In this document: in pieces, positions 52,842 to 60,771 of the stretch
Numbering within the stretch: position 1 is the first letter of the stretch
Layout: each line of letters opens with the position of its first letter
Assembly: GCF_004912155.1 (NCBI RefSeq)
Contig: NZ_STGX01000024.1
Coordinates: 1-64,000, forward strand
Length of the DNA: 64,000 nucleotides
Reading direction: 5' to 3'
From: Glycomyces paridis
GTDB lineage: Bacteria; Actinomycetota; Actinomycetes; Mycobacteriales; Micromonosporaceae
Translations under genes and position numbers: made by a program
The notes under the pieces: model-generated
What the model saw: only the letters and a program-made list of their open reading frames with translations
Databases searched by the model: none
What the model was told of the DNA's origin: nothing

Positions 52842-52931
52842 TCCGGTCCGTGCTCTTTCAAACAGTGCCGGTTCGGACCATGCAGCTTCAGACCATGCTG
52901 TTGCAGACCTTGCCGCTTCAGACGACCGGGC
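52842..52931. repeat. 15-bp degenerate tandem repeat, six units
   Basis: Six 15-nt units with consensus ttcrgaccatgcngn run from 52842 to 52931. The last unit contains the stop codon of the minus-strand gene 52918-53472. Each unit keeps one reading frame in both directions (pentapeptides LQTxx on plus, GLKxH on minus), but no gene reads through it with a supported start. Confidence 0.7.
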
Positions 52932-53472
52932 CTCGGCGGCGCAGTTCGTCGACGCTGAGCATCGCCTCGCGCAGCTCCTTGAGCCAGTCCTCGGCGTGCT
53001 GCTCGACCAGGCGCACGCACCACGCGAGCGCGTCGGAGCGGGAGGCGGCGACGCCGGAGCCGACGAGCGTGTCGAGCACGAGCCGTTCGGGCTGGCGCAG
53101 GCGCGTGGTGACCGGCAGGGACTGGTGGGTGAAGACCATCGTGGTGCTGCCGCAGCGCGCGCCCCACGAGGACTGCCGGTGGTAGCGGTACTGGAGCTGC
53201 TGCGCGATCTGGACGCGCATGTCTCGCGTGGCCTCCCGGAACCGGGAGATGCGCCCCTCCTCGGTGGCGGCGCGGTCGGACTCGGTGGCGTCGGCGGGGT
53301 GGTCGGGGGTCGGCAGCGGGCAGATGATGATCATCTCGTCGCGGTCGACGGTCACCTCCGGCATGCCGGCGATCCACCCGTCGGGGACGATCCCGTAGAT
53401 CCAGGCCGGGGCGTCGTCAGTGGACGGCAGAGGTCCGTAGTGCCACGAGCCGGTGTCGTCGTTGGCGGCCAT
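52918..53472 (-). CDS. Conserved unknown actinobacterial protein
   Basis: A 184-residue soluble protein, ATG 53472 with GAGGAG 9 nt upstream. The N-terminal half has WHYGPLPSTDDAPAWIYGIV and strands. The C-terminal part (QPERLVLDTLVGSGVAASRS then DALAWCVRLVEQHAEDWL) looks like a strand plus two helices, reminiscent of ribbon-helix-helix DNA-binding proteins. I would not assign a function. It stands alone, just upstream of a repeat and downstream of the FtsK-like operon. Confidence 0.6.
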   Translation of the reverse strand: MAANDDTGSWHYGPLPSTDDAPAWIYGIVPDGWIAGMPEVTVDRDEMIIICPLPTPDHPADATESDRAATEEGRISRFREATRDMRVQIAQQLQYRYHRQSSWGARCGSTTMVFTHQSLPVTTRLRQPERLVLDTLVGSGVAASRSDALAWCVRLVEQHAEDWLKELREAMLSVDELRRRGPVV

Positions 53473-53589
53473 TGACGGGTCTCCTCACGTTTCGGTGACG
53501 CTCCAGGTGTACCCCATCGCGGCAAGCCGCCGCGACCCAGGCCGTGCTCACCGCGGCCCGCGGCCCCGAAGCGGCGCCCCGGATTCGAC

Positions 53590-54255
53590 TCACAGTCCCC
53601 GCATGAACACTCCGGCGAGCGCGCAGACGGCGGCGACGGCCGCGCCGACGCAGGCGAGGGTCTGGCCGGGGCGCGGGCGGACCCGGTACTGCCAGGTGAG
53701 CCAGACGCCGAGGACGACGGGGCCGGTCGCGACGCCGAGGAAGAGGGTCAGCGCGGCGAGGGCCCCTCGGACCGCGGAGTCGTCGCCGTGCAGGATCCAC
53801 AGTGCCGCGGCGACGGCGAGCGCGCCGAGGCCGGCGCCGATCGCGGCGGCGGTGGCCTCGGTGTGGCGGGGCGCCTCGATGGGGAGTTCGCCCTGGCGGG
53901 CGAGGGCGAGGAGGCGCCCGGAGCGTTCGAGTCGGGCGCGCACGCGGTCGGCGTCGGGGGCGGGGTCGGGCGTCCCGGCGGAGGGGGTGGGGCCGGTGCG
54001 GCGGTGCCCGACGAAGTCGCCGAGGGAGCGCCACAGGACGGCGACGTTCTTGTCGGTCTCGGCCACGAGCGTGGCGGCGGCGACGGCGTCCCGGTTGGCC
54101 TGGTCGCGGGCGTTGCGGGCGTCCTCGACGGCGGCGGCGAGGCGTTCGGTCTCGGCCCGGTAGGCGGCGTCGGCGGCGCGCGTCTCGGCTTCGGCTTCGG
54201 CGCGTTCGCGCATGTAGGCGGTGACGGCGTCCGTGTACGCGGTGTCGTTGGGCAT
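53590..54255 (-). CDS. Coiled-coil membrane protein of the FtsK-like operon
   Basis: 221 residues from ATG 54255 (AAAGG 6 nt upstream). A long Ala/Glu/Arg coiled coil (about 15-75, YMRERAEAEAETRAADAAYR) is followed by a cytosolic linker and three hydrophobic segments (about 134-153, 160-185 and 197-219). It starts 10 nt after the ATPase gene and is the last gene of the operon. It is the only membrane protein of the set and thus the likely membrane anchor or pore of the complex. Confidence 0.7.
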   Translation of the reverse strand: MPNDTAYTDAVTAYMRERAEAEAETRAADAAYRAETERLAAAVEDARNARDQANRDAVAAATLVAETDKNVAVLWRSLGDFVGHRRTGPTPSAGTPDPAPDADRVRARLERSGRLLALARQGELPIEAPRHTEATAAAIGAGLGALAVAAALWILHGDDSAVRGALAALTLFLGVATGPVVLGVWLTWQYRVRPRPGQTLACVGAAVAAVCALAGVFMRGL

Positions 54256-54265
54256 GGCGCGCCTT

Positions 54266-57172
54266 TCAGGACGGGTCGAGGACGGCCGCGGGCTGGGGCA
54301 GGAGGGCGGCGGTGCGGTAGGGGATGACGACCTGGGGGGCGCGGTGGCGGGCGCGGTCGAAGTAGAGGCCGCGGCGCTCGCGCGGGTACCAGGCGGGGCC
54401 GCCGCTCGCGGGCGAGAGGGGGGCGAGTTCGGGGCCCTGGACGTCGAGGGCGAGCCAGGCGTCGACGGCGTCGAAGCGGGCCGAGAAGCCGCCGAGGTCT
54501 TCCCGCAGGCGCGGGACCGAGCGCCACCAGCCGAGGGTGTGGAGGTGGCGTTCGGGCCCGTCGATGAGCATGGCGCGCAGGCGGGCGGTGCCGGGGGCGT
54601 CGAGGCGGGCGGACCCGGCGTCGACGGCGTAGATGAGGTTGAGGCGCATGGCGCCGTCGCAGCGGGCCTCCCAGTCGCCGGCGAGGGAGGCGAGGTCGTC
54701 GTGCCAGTCGACTTCGGCGTCCTCGGCTTCGAGGGCGGCGGCGAGGGCGAGCGCGGCGGTGGCGGTGTCGGGTTCGAGGCAGCACAGGTCGACGCCGATG
54801 CGGTGCCCGTCGCGCCGGGCGGCCATGGCGGCGGTGAGCGCGGCGGAGGCGAGGATGTCGGCGGCTTCGACGGCGCGGGTGCCGAGGACGGCGAGGTTGC
54901 GGCCGGGGGCGCGGTGGAGGGCGAGGGCGGCGCCGCCGGCGGCGACGTCGATGGTCTGGCCCAGCAGCGCGGTCTCGGGCGGCGGGGCGGCGGCGGTGAG
55001 GTCGGGGACGAGGTCGCCGTCGAAGAGGGCGGGCGGGAGGTTCCCGGCGGGCCGGGCCTCCCAGAGGCGGCGCTGGAGGGGCTCCCAGGCGTCGGCGTGC
55101 CCGGCGTTGGGGAGGGCGACGGGGGTGTTGGCGGCGGTGTGGCCGGACTCGTCGTTGACGACGGCGTGGAAGCGGGCGACGGTGTCGGCGGCGTGGTTGT
55201 TCTCGGCGAGGACCCTGCGGGCCTTGGGGAGGGCGATGCGGAGTGTGAACTGGGCGACGAGGCTGGGGCGGCCCCAGAGCGCTTCGATCCCGGCGATGTC
55301 CTGGGAGGCGAGGACGAGGTGGATGCCTTGGCTGCGTCCACGGCGGGCGAGGTCTTCGAGGAGCTGGACGGCCTCGTCGGTGACGGCGTCGCGCGCTTCG
55401 AGGAGGACCTGGAACTCGTCGACGACGGCGACGATGCGGGGCCAGTGGCCTTCGGGGTCGGCGGCGCGGAGCTCTTCGAGCTTGGTGGCCTCGTGGGCTT
55501 TGGCGGCCTCGGCGCGGCGGCGCAGCTCGTCCTTGAGGTGGCGCAGGAGGGCGAGGCCGAACTCGCGGTCGTCGTTGATGTTGACGCCGACGAGGCGCAC
55601 GTGCGGGAGCCAGGTGGGGTCGCGCCGCCCGGAGGCGAAGCGGGCGAAGGAGACCCCTTCTTTGAAGTCGAGGAGGTAGAGGGCGAGTTCGTCGGGGCTG
55701 TAGTGGGAGGCGAGTCCGGCGATCCAGGCGTAGAGGAGGTTGGTCTTGCCCGAGCCGGAGGGGCCGCCGACGAGGGCGTGGGGCGGGTTGTCGCCGAGGG
55801 CGAGGCGGGCGACGTCGCCGGCGGGGGTCTCGCCGATGGCGGCGGTGAGCCCGGTGGCGGAGGAGGCGGACCACAGGCGCTGCGGGAGGAGGTCGACGAG
55901 CCGGGCGGGTTCCCTGCCGGCGCGGTGCTTCTCGGCGACGGCTTTGGCGGCGGCGGTGACGGTCCGCTGCGGCGGCGGCCCGTCGAGGACGAGCGCGGCG
56001 GGCTCCTTGGCGTGGAGGCCGGTGTAGCCGGTGGCGCACAGGCGCGGCAGGTCGGCGGGCCCGGCGGTGTCGTCGCCGACGACGAGGAGGTGGACGCCGG
56101 CGGCGACGCCGGTGCGGCGCAGGCGGGCGAGCTGGGCCTGGTCGTGGGCGGGCCAGGCGGCGAGGTCGGCGTTGAGGAGGACGAGGACGCGCCAGGGCTC
56201 GGGGCGCCTGCCGGTGGCCTCGGCGAGGTCGGCGAGGCTGGCGTGCTCGCCGGCGAGCACGTCGGCGTTGACGCGCCGGACGGTCTCCACGAGCGAGTCA
56301 AGCGCCTCCCGCAGGCCCGAGGGCCCCACGAAGGAGAGCAGCCCGGCCTTGCCGAGCGCCGCGAACGCCGACAGCGACCCCCCGAGGTGCTCGGGGTCGT
56401 AGACGTGCAGCCGCACGAGCCCGGCCGGAACGGACCCGACCGCGCGCAGCAGCAGCCCCGGAAGCGCATGGACCGCATCGGAATCGATGCGCAGATGAGC
56501 ACGGTCGAGCAACGGCACGAGCGCCGGCAATGAGACCGTCGTCACCGCAGCCCCCGAATTGTCGTACCCTTCTGTCACGATTACGTCACCCGACGGCGCC
56601 AAGGAAGGAGACGAGGCGAAACGACCCGATACCCCATTCGCGAAACCCGCACCGTCAGCGGCACCGCGACCCGAAGCCCCGGCCCCGTACGAGCCGTCCA
56701 CGGCTTCGGCCCCCGCATCGCCGACCGCACTAGGCAAGCCGTTCGAACGAGCATGCAACTGGGTGGGTGGGGTGGGGAGGGGGGAGGGGGCCCCCGGAGG
56801 GAGTTCGCTGCTTTGGATGCGCCCGACCCGCAACAGCGGCGCGGGCCCGCGGCCGAGCCCTGAATCGAGTCGCCATGCGGGCCAGGGCTCCCCCGCCGCG
56901 GCGGGGGCGGCCGCGGCCGCCGCCGCGAGTGCGGCGGCGTGGCCGCCGCGGACCGCGGCGGCCTGGCGGGTTTCGAGTGTGGCCGTCATCTTCTCGTGGA
57001 TGGTGCGCAGCTGCGTCTGCTTGCGGCCCGCCTCGGCGATGATTCGCTCGGCGCCGGCGCGTTCGGTCTCCGCCCGCGCCGCGGCGCGCTCGGCGAGGAG
57101 CCGGGCCTCGCCGCGGGCGCGCCCGAGCTCGTCGCCCATGGCCGCCACCAGTCTTCTGCGCCAGCTGCTCAT
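54266..57172 (-). CDS. FtsK/SpoIIIE-like ATPase of an undescribed operon
   Basis: A 968-residue protein from ATG 57172 (AAGG 7 nt upstream; GTG 57178 overlaps the previous stop). It has an N-terminal coiled coil (about 15-70) and an Ala/Pro/Gly-rich linker (to about 205). A Rossmann-like region (about 215-400) then precedes the motor, with Walker A GGPSGSGKT (469-477), ALYLLDFKEG and Walker B VVDEFQ (583-588), and LVLASQD as sensor. A second, degenerate module follows (NLAVLGTRAVEAADILASAA) without a functional P-loop. The tandem active-plus-degenerate layout resembles EccC, but it has no EccC membrane helices. No DNA-binding gamma domain is seen. Confidence 0.85.
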   Translation of the reverse strand: MSSWRRRLVAAMGDELGRARGEARLLAERAAARAETERAGAERIIAEAGRKQTQLRTIHEKMTATLETRQAAAVRGGHAAALAAAAAAAPAAAGEPWPAWRLDSGLGRGPAPLLRVGRIQSSELPPGAPSPLPTPPTQLHARSNGLPSAVGDAGAEAVDGSYGAGASGRGAADGAGFANGVSGRFASSPSLAPSGDVIVTEGYDNSGAAVTTVSLPALVPLLDRAHLRIDSDAVHALPGLLLRAVGSVPAGLVRLHVYDPEHLGGSLSAFAALGKAGLLSFVGPSGLREALDSLVETVRRVNADVLAGEHASLADLAEATGRRPEPWRVLVLLNADLAAWPAHDQAQLARLRRTGVAAGVHLLVVGDDTAGPADLPRLCATGYTGLHAKEPAALVLDGPPPQRTVTAAAKAVAEKHRAGREPARLVDLLPQRLWSASSATGLTAAIGETPAGDVARLALGDNPPHALVGGPSGSGKTNLLYAWIAGLASHYSPDELALYLLDFKEGVSFARFASGRRDPTWLPHVRLVGVNINDDREFGLALLRHLKDELRRRAEAAKAHEATKLEELRAADPEGHWPRIVAVVDEFQVLLEARDAVTDEAVQLLEDLARRGRSQGIHLVLASQDIAGIEALWGRPSLVAQFTLRIALPKARRVLAENNHAADTVARFHAVVNDESGHTAANTPVALPNAGHADAWEPLQRRLWEARPAGNLPPALFDGDLVPDLTAAAPPPETALLGQTIDVAAGGAALALHRAPGRNLAVLGTRAVEAADILASAALTAAMAARRDGHRIGVDLCCLEPDTATAALALAAALEAEDAEVDWHDDLASLAGDWEARCDGAMRLNLIYAVDAGSARLDAPGTARLRAMLIDGPERHLHTLGWWRSVPRLREDLGGFSARFDAVDAWLALDVQGPELAPLSPASGGPAWYPRERRGLYFDRARHRAPQVVIPYRTAALLPQPAAVLDPS

Positions 57173-57174
57173 GT

Positions 57175-57945
57175 TCACGCCTTCCGCTCGGTCTTGCTCA
57201 GTCGGTGGAGGGCGGCGACGAGGACCGGGCCGAGGGCCGCGGTGCGGGCGGCGTCCCCGGCGTCGTCGCCGCGCCCGAGCGTGCAGGCGGACGCGAGCGC
57301 CGCTCCGATGTGGTCGGGTTCGGCCCCGGGCACGAGCGAGCGGACCTTGTCAGTGCACTTGTCGCGCAGCGCAGCCGCGTCGCGGCCGGTGGGGGTGCGC
57401 CCGAGGTGCTCGGCGGCGAGGGTGCGCACGAGCGGCCAGGCGAGGCCGGGCATCTTGACGCCGGTCTCGGGCCCGGCGTCGCGCAGGCGCTTGCAGTACG
57501 CCTCGGCGTTGCCGTCCGCGGCGGCCTTGAGCAGCTCGTTGAACAGCCGCGTGGGCGGCACCCGCTGCGGCTCGGCCGCCCCGGTCCGGTCGCACAGCTC
57601 GTTGACGCGGTCGGTCCACCACGCGCGCGGGTCGACCGGGGCCGGCTTGGGCCCGGCGCCGGCGCGGGGCGCCGGGGCCGATGCGGCGCTGCCGGCACCG
57701 GCGCCGATGGCGTCGAGGTAGTCGCCGATCGCGGTGCGCGCCTCGCCGAGGCGGGTGCGGGCGGCGTCGAGGCGTTCGCGGGCCGCGCCGAGCCGGTGGA
57801 GGCCGATCTCGGCGGTCGACTCGCGCGAGGCCTCCTTCAGTTCGGCCTGGGCGGCTTCGAAGTACTGGTCGGCGGTGTCGAGGGCGGGCGCGGGGAGGTC
57901 GTCGGCGAGGGCCTTGAGGCTCCCGGCGAGGGCGGCGACGTCCAC
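57175..57945 (-). CDS. Unknown helical protein upstream of the FtsK-like ATPase
   Basis: 256 residues, GTG 57945 with GGAG 7 nt upstream; the stop overlaps the alternative start of the ATPase gene. An N-terminal helical coiled coil (about 1-80), an Ala/Pro/Gly linker and a C-terminal helical domain (WWTDRVNELCDRTG, YCKRLRDAG, LGRGDDAGDA) with three cysteines are visible. It is not recognised. Tight spacing on both sides shows that it belongs to the operon and probably binds the ATPase or the small upstream protein. Confidence 0.7.
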   Translation of the reverse strand: MDVAALAGSLKALADDLPAPALDTADQYFEAAQAELKEASRESTAEIGLHRLGAARERLDAARTRLGEARTAIGDYLDAIGAGAGSAASAPAPRAGAGPKPAPVDPRAWWTDRVNELCDRTGAAEPQRVPPTRLFNELLKAAADGNAEAYCKRLRDAGPETGVKMPGLAWPLVRTLAAEHLGRTPTGRDAAALRDKCTDKVRSLVPGAEPDHIGAALASACTLGRGDDAGDAARTAALGPVLVAALHRLSKTERKA

Positions 57946-57958
57946 AGGGGTCTCCGAT

Positions 57959-58234
57959 CTAGAGGGTCGCGGCGTAGGCCTCGGCCTGCTCGGCGGCCGC
58001 GAAGGTCGCGGCCAGGGACTGCTCCAGTTCGGCGGCGGCCTGCGCGAGCGCGGCCTGGGCGGTGGCGACCGAGTCGTGGCCCGACCCGGCGGTGACGGCC
58101 GTCAGACTCCCCTGCGCCGACTCGATGTTCTGACTGGCGGCGGCGATCGCCGCCTGGCCGTCGCGGACCTGCTGGAGGGCGGCGGCGATGGCCGACTTGA
58201 GTTCGGCGACGCTCACGGTTGACACGATGATCAT
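57959..58234 (-). CDS. Small helical protein, first gene of the FtsK-like operon
   Basis: 91 residues from ATG 58234 (a weak site; GTG 58225 is an alternative). It is almost purely helical, Ala/Gln/Ser-rich (LKSAIAAALQQVRDGQAAIA, then two more helices), without cysteine, tryptophan, signal peptide or membrane segment. Size and helical-hairpin character recall WXG100 proteins, but the WxG turn is replaced by SGHDS and there is no YxxxD/E signal. It could be a substrate or regulator of the ATPase encoded next. Confidence 0.65.
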   Translation of the reverse strand: MIIVSTVSVAELKSAIAAALQQVRDGQAAIAAASQNIESAQGSLTAVTAGSGHDSVATAQAALAQAAAELEQSLAATFAAAEQAEAYAATL

Positions 58235-58493
58235 TCTCGCCGAGAAAGCGCCCGCTTTCCGTGATCGGGCCATAACGCGGCGTGTCTGCTTTGTCGGATT
58301 TCCGACGTTGCCGTGACAACCAGTGTTGCTTTCGATGCATTTTATGGTGGCGGAGTGACGTACCTCCCAACTACAGTGTGAGTACCAACGGGGCGGACTC
58401 GGGAATGCTTACGAGCCGTAACGGGTCGGACTCGGCGACACTCGCGGGCCGGACCGGGCGCCGCCCCCAAACATCGACACCCGGGAGGCGACC
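58235..58493. other. Divergent promoter region, FtsK-like operon / phoH2
   Basis: No gene is seen. It contains small inverted repeats gaaagcgcccgctttc (58243-58258) and gtcggatttccgac (about 58292-58305) and imperfect direct repeats of gtcggactcggcgac type near 58390-58445. No confident promoter boxes were found. Confidence 0.3.
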
Positions 58494-59816
58494 GTGCCAG
58501 TGCAACGCACTTACGTCCTCGACACCTCGGTTCTGCTATCAGACCCTGGTGCGTTCTCACGGTTCGACGAACACCACGTGGTCATCCCGCTCGTCGTGGT
58601 CAGCGAGCTGGAAGCCAAACGCCACCATCCCGAGCTGGGCTGGTTCGCCCGGGAGTGCCTGCGGCGCCTCGACGAACTGCGCATCAAGCACGGCCGTCTC
58701 GATCAGCCCATCGACATCGGGGACCACGGCGGTTCCATCCGGGTCGAGCTCAACCACGTCGACACCTCCGGCCTCCCGGCCGGTTTCGCCCTGGACACCA
58801 ACGACTCCAGGATCATCGCCGTCACCCGGGCCCTCGGGCTCGAAGCTGCGGCCGGCTTCGCCGACGATGACGACGCCGCCCTGGCCACAAAGGCTGTACT
58901 CGTTACAAAAGACATGCCGCTGCGCGTCAAGGCCTCCGCGGTCGGCATCCCCACCGAGGAGTACCGGCACGGCCAGGCCGTCGACCCGACCTGGTCGGGC
59001 ATGGCGGAGCTGTCGGTCGCCGACGAGGTCATCGACACGCTGTTCGAAGGCGAGGACGCCGACCTCCCGCACGACGTCGACCTGCCCTGCCACACCGGGC
59101 TCGTCCTCAACGGCTCCGGTTCCAAGGCGCTGGGCCGCGTCACCGTCGACAAGAAGATCCGGCTCGTGCGCGGCAGGGACGCCTTCGGTGTCCACGGCCG
59201 CTCGGCCGAGCAGCGCGTCGCCATCGACCTGCTGCTCGACCCCGACATCGGGATCGTCTCGCTCGGCGGCAAGGCCGGCACCGGCAAGTCTGCGATGGCG
59301 CTGTGCGCGGGCCTCGAACAGGTCCTCGAACGCGAGGTCTTCAAGAAGGTCATCGTGTTCCGTCCGCTGTACGCCGTCGGCGGCCAGCAGCTGGGCTACC
59401 TGCCCGGCTCCGAGGGCGAGAAGATGAGCCCCTGGGGCCAGGCGGTGTTCGACACCCTCGGCGCGGTCACCGACGACAACGTCATCAGCGAGGTGCTCGA
59501 ACGCGGGATGCTCGAAGTCCTGCCGCTCACCCACATCCGCGGCCGCAGCCTCCACGACGCGTTCGTCATCGTCGACGAGGCGCAGTCGCTGGAGCGCGGC
59601 GTGCTCCTGACCGTGCTCTCGCGCATCGGTCAGGGCTCCAAAGTGGTCCTCACCCACGACGTCGCCCAGCGCGACAACCTGCGGGTGGGCCGCCACGACG
59701 GGGTCGCGAGCGTCATCGACGTGCTCAAGGGCCACCCACTGTTCGCCCACGTGACGCTTACGCGCAGTGAGCGCTCCGAGATCGCGGAGATGGTCACCAA
59801 CCTGCTGGAAGGCTGA
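58494..59816 (+). CDS. PhoH2: PIN-domain RNase fused to PhoH ATPase
   Basis: A 440-residue RNA helicase/nuclease of the PhoH2 type. The N-terminal VapC-like PIN domain has Asp10 (YVLDTSVLL), Glu38/Glu40 and Asp101/Asp104 (LDTNDSRI). The C-terminal PhoH ATPase has Walker [10 protein letters not shown] (258-266), the PhoH signature segment [17 protein letters not shown] and Walker B VIVDEAQ (Asp361-Glu362). GTG 58494 has GGGAGG 5 nt upstream. No antitoxin-like gene (PhoAT) precedes it here. A perfect palindrome follows the stop. Confidence 0.95.
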   Translation: MPVQRTYVLDTSVLLSDPGAFSRFDEHHVVIPLVVVSELEAKRHHPELGWFARECLRRLDELRIKHGRLDQPIDIGDHGGSIRVELNHVDTSGLPAGFALDTNDSRIIAVTRALGLEAAAGFADDDDAALATKAVLVTKDMPLRVKASAVGIPTEEYRHGQAVDPTWSGMAELSVADEVIDTLFEGEDADLPHDVDLPCHTGLVLNGSGSKALGRVTVDKKIRLVRGRDAFGVHGRSAEQRVAIDLLLDPDIGIVSLGGKAGTGKSAMALCAGLEQVLEREVFKKVIVFRPLYAVGGQQLGYLPGSEGEKMSPWGQAVFDTLGAVTDDNVISEVLERGMLEVLPLTHIRGRSLHDAFVIVDEAQSLERGVLLTVLSRIGQGSKVVLTHDVAQRDNLRVGRHDGVASVIDVLKGHPLFAHVTLTRSERSEIAEMVTNLLEG

Positions 59817-59835
59817 CCGGCCAGCTCTGGCATGC

Positions 59836-59873
59836 TGTGTCCCGGGCGTCTGTCCACAGACGCCCGGGACACA
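59836..59873. terminator. Perfect 38-bp palindrome, terminator and/or operator
   Basis: An 18-bp perfect stem tgtgtcccgggcgtctgt and its complement with a 2-nt loop starts 19 nt after the phoH2 stop and ends at the ribosome binding site (aggag) of the next gene. It could terminate phoH2, bind a regulator, or fold in the leader of the next mRNA. Confidence 0.65.
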
Positions 59874-59885
59874 GGAGTAGAGCGC

Positions 59886-60569
59886 ATGATCCCACTGCTG
59901 ACCCGCTACGGCGCGAAGATCGCCGCCGTGCTCGTCCTCGCACTGGGGGCCGTCATAACCGTCAACGCCGTGACCGACGACCCCTCGGAGACCGACGCCA
60001 ACCACCCCAGCATGGCCGCCGCAGAGCAGCAGGCCGAAGCGGAATCGGCGTACGAGGAAGTCCGCTACCTGCACGTGAACTACATCGAGGAGACCGCCGG
60101 CGCCGACGTGGCGACGAAGGTCGCCGCGCTCGGGGACTTCGCCGCCGACCGGGCCGCGAGCCTCGACAGCGCCCAGGACGACGCCGACCAGGCCGCCGAA
60201 GAGGCCGCCGCGGCCGAGGCCGCGAACACCAACCCCACCTCCGTGGACATCCCCGGCAGCTGCGGCGACTACAGCGGCAACAAGGCCACCGGCTGCGCGC
60301 TCGCGCAGGACGCCGGCTTCGACCTCGAACAGGTCGGCTGCCTCGTGGCCCTGTGGGACCGCGAGTCGGGCTGGAACGAGCTCGCCGCCAACGGCATCGG
60401 CGCCTACGGCATCCCCCAGGCCCTCCCCGGCTCGAAGATGGAGAGCGAGGGCTCGGACTGGGAGACCAACCCGGTCACGCAGATCCAGTGGGGCCTGGGC
60501 TACATCTCGGGCCGCTACGGCACCCCCTGCGAGGCCTGGAACCACTCCGAAGAGGTCGGCTGGTACTAG
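59886..60569 (+). CDS. Exported transglycosylase-like protein, copy 1
   Basis: 227 residues. ATG 59886 has AGGAG 8 nt upstream; the earlier in-frame start would lie inside the palindrome. There is an N-terminal signal or membrane helix (about 10-30), an Ala/Glu coiled coil (about 45-115), and a C-terminal lysozyme-like domain with DRESGWNELAAN (Glu160 as the candidate catalytic acid) and GAYGIPQALPGSKM, the pattern of exported soluble-lytic-transglycosylase-like proteins of actinomycetes. Cysteines at SCGDYS, GCAL, GCLV and PCEAW probably form disulfides. It is a tandem paralogue of the gene at 60772. Confidence 0.85.
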   Translation: MIPLLTRYGAKIAAVLVLALGAVITVNAVTDDPSETDANHPSMAAAEQQAEAESAYEEVRYLHVNYIEETAGADVATKVAALGDFAADRAASLDSAQDDADQAAEEAAAAEAANTNPTSVDIPGSCGDYSGNKATGCALAQDAGFDLEQVGCLVALWDRESGWNELAANGIGAYGIPQALPGSKMESEGSDWETNPVTQIQWGLGYISGRYGTPCEAWNHSEEVGWY

Positions 60570-60577
60570 ACGGACGA

Positions 60578-60605
60578 CGCCGGGGCGGCCCACCGCCCCG
60601 GCGTT
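60578..60605 (+). terminator. Terminator of transglycosylase copy 1
   Basis: A 12-bp stem acgccggggcgg/ccgccccggcgt with a 4-nt loop is followed by TTCCCTTTTC, 8 nt after the stop. Confidence 0.85.
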
Positions 60606-60627
60606 CCCTTTTCTCCCCCGCACGACC

Positions 60628-60720
60628 TGCCCCGGCACAACCGGTCCCCGCACCACCGGCCCCGGCACGGCCCACCCCGACGACCCGTCTCCGGCACGGC
60701 CGGTCCCCCGGGACGGGGCC
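60628..60720. repeat. Degenerate GC-rich repeat between the paralogues
   Basis: About five imperfect copies of a roughly 16-nt unit ccccggcacaaccggt fill the gap between the two transglycosylase genes. No start codon or protein-like frame uses it. It may be a remnant of the duplication or a slippage product. Confidence 0.45.
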
Positions 60721-60771
60721 GCCCCGCCGGGGCCATACTCGAACGACTCCCGCCACCACCCCGGAGGGCCG

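Noticed and set aside
59817-59885. c-di-AMP (ydaO-type) riboswitch upstream of the transglycosylase gene
   Set aside because: Such riboswitches precede wall hydrolase genes in actinomycetes, but the gap is only 69 nt and consists of one simple palindrome, far too small for that fold.
60628-60720. CRISPR-like array between the transglycosylase genes
   Set aside because: Units are about 16 nt, imperfect and without unique spacers, so this is a degenerate tandem repeat. No CRISPR array or cas gene was seen anywhere in the window.
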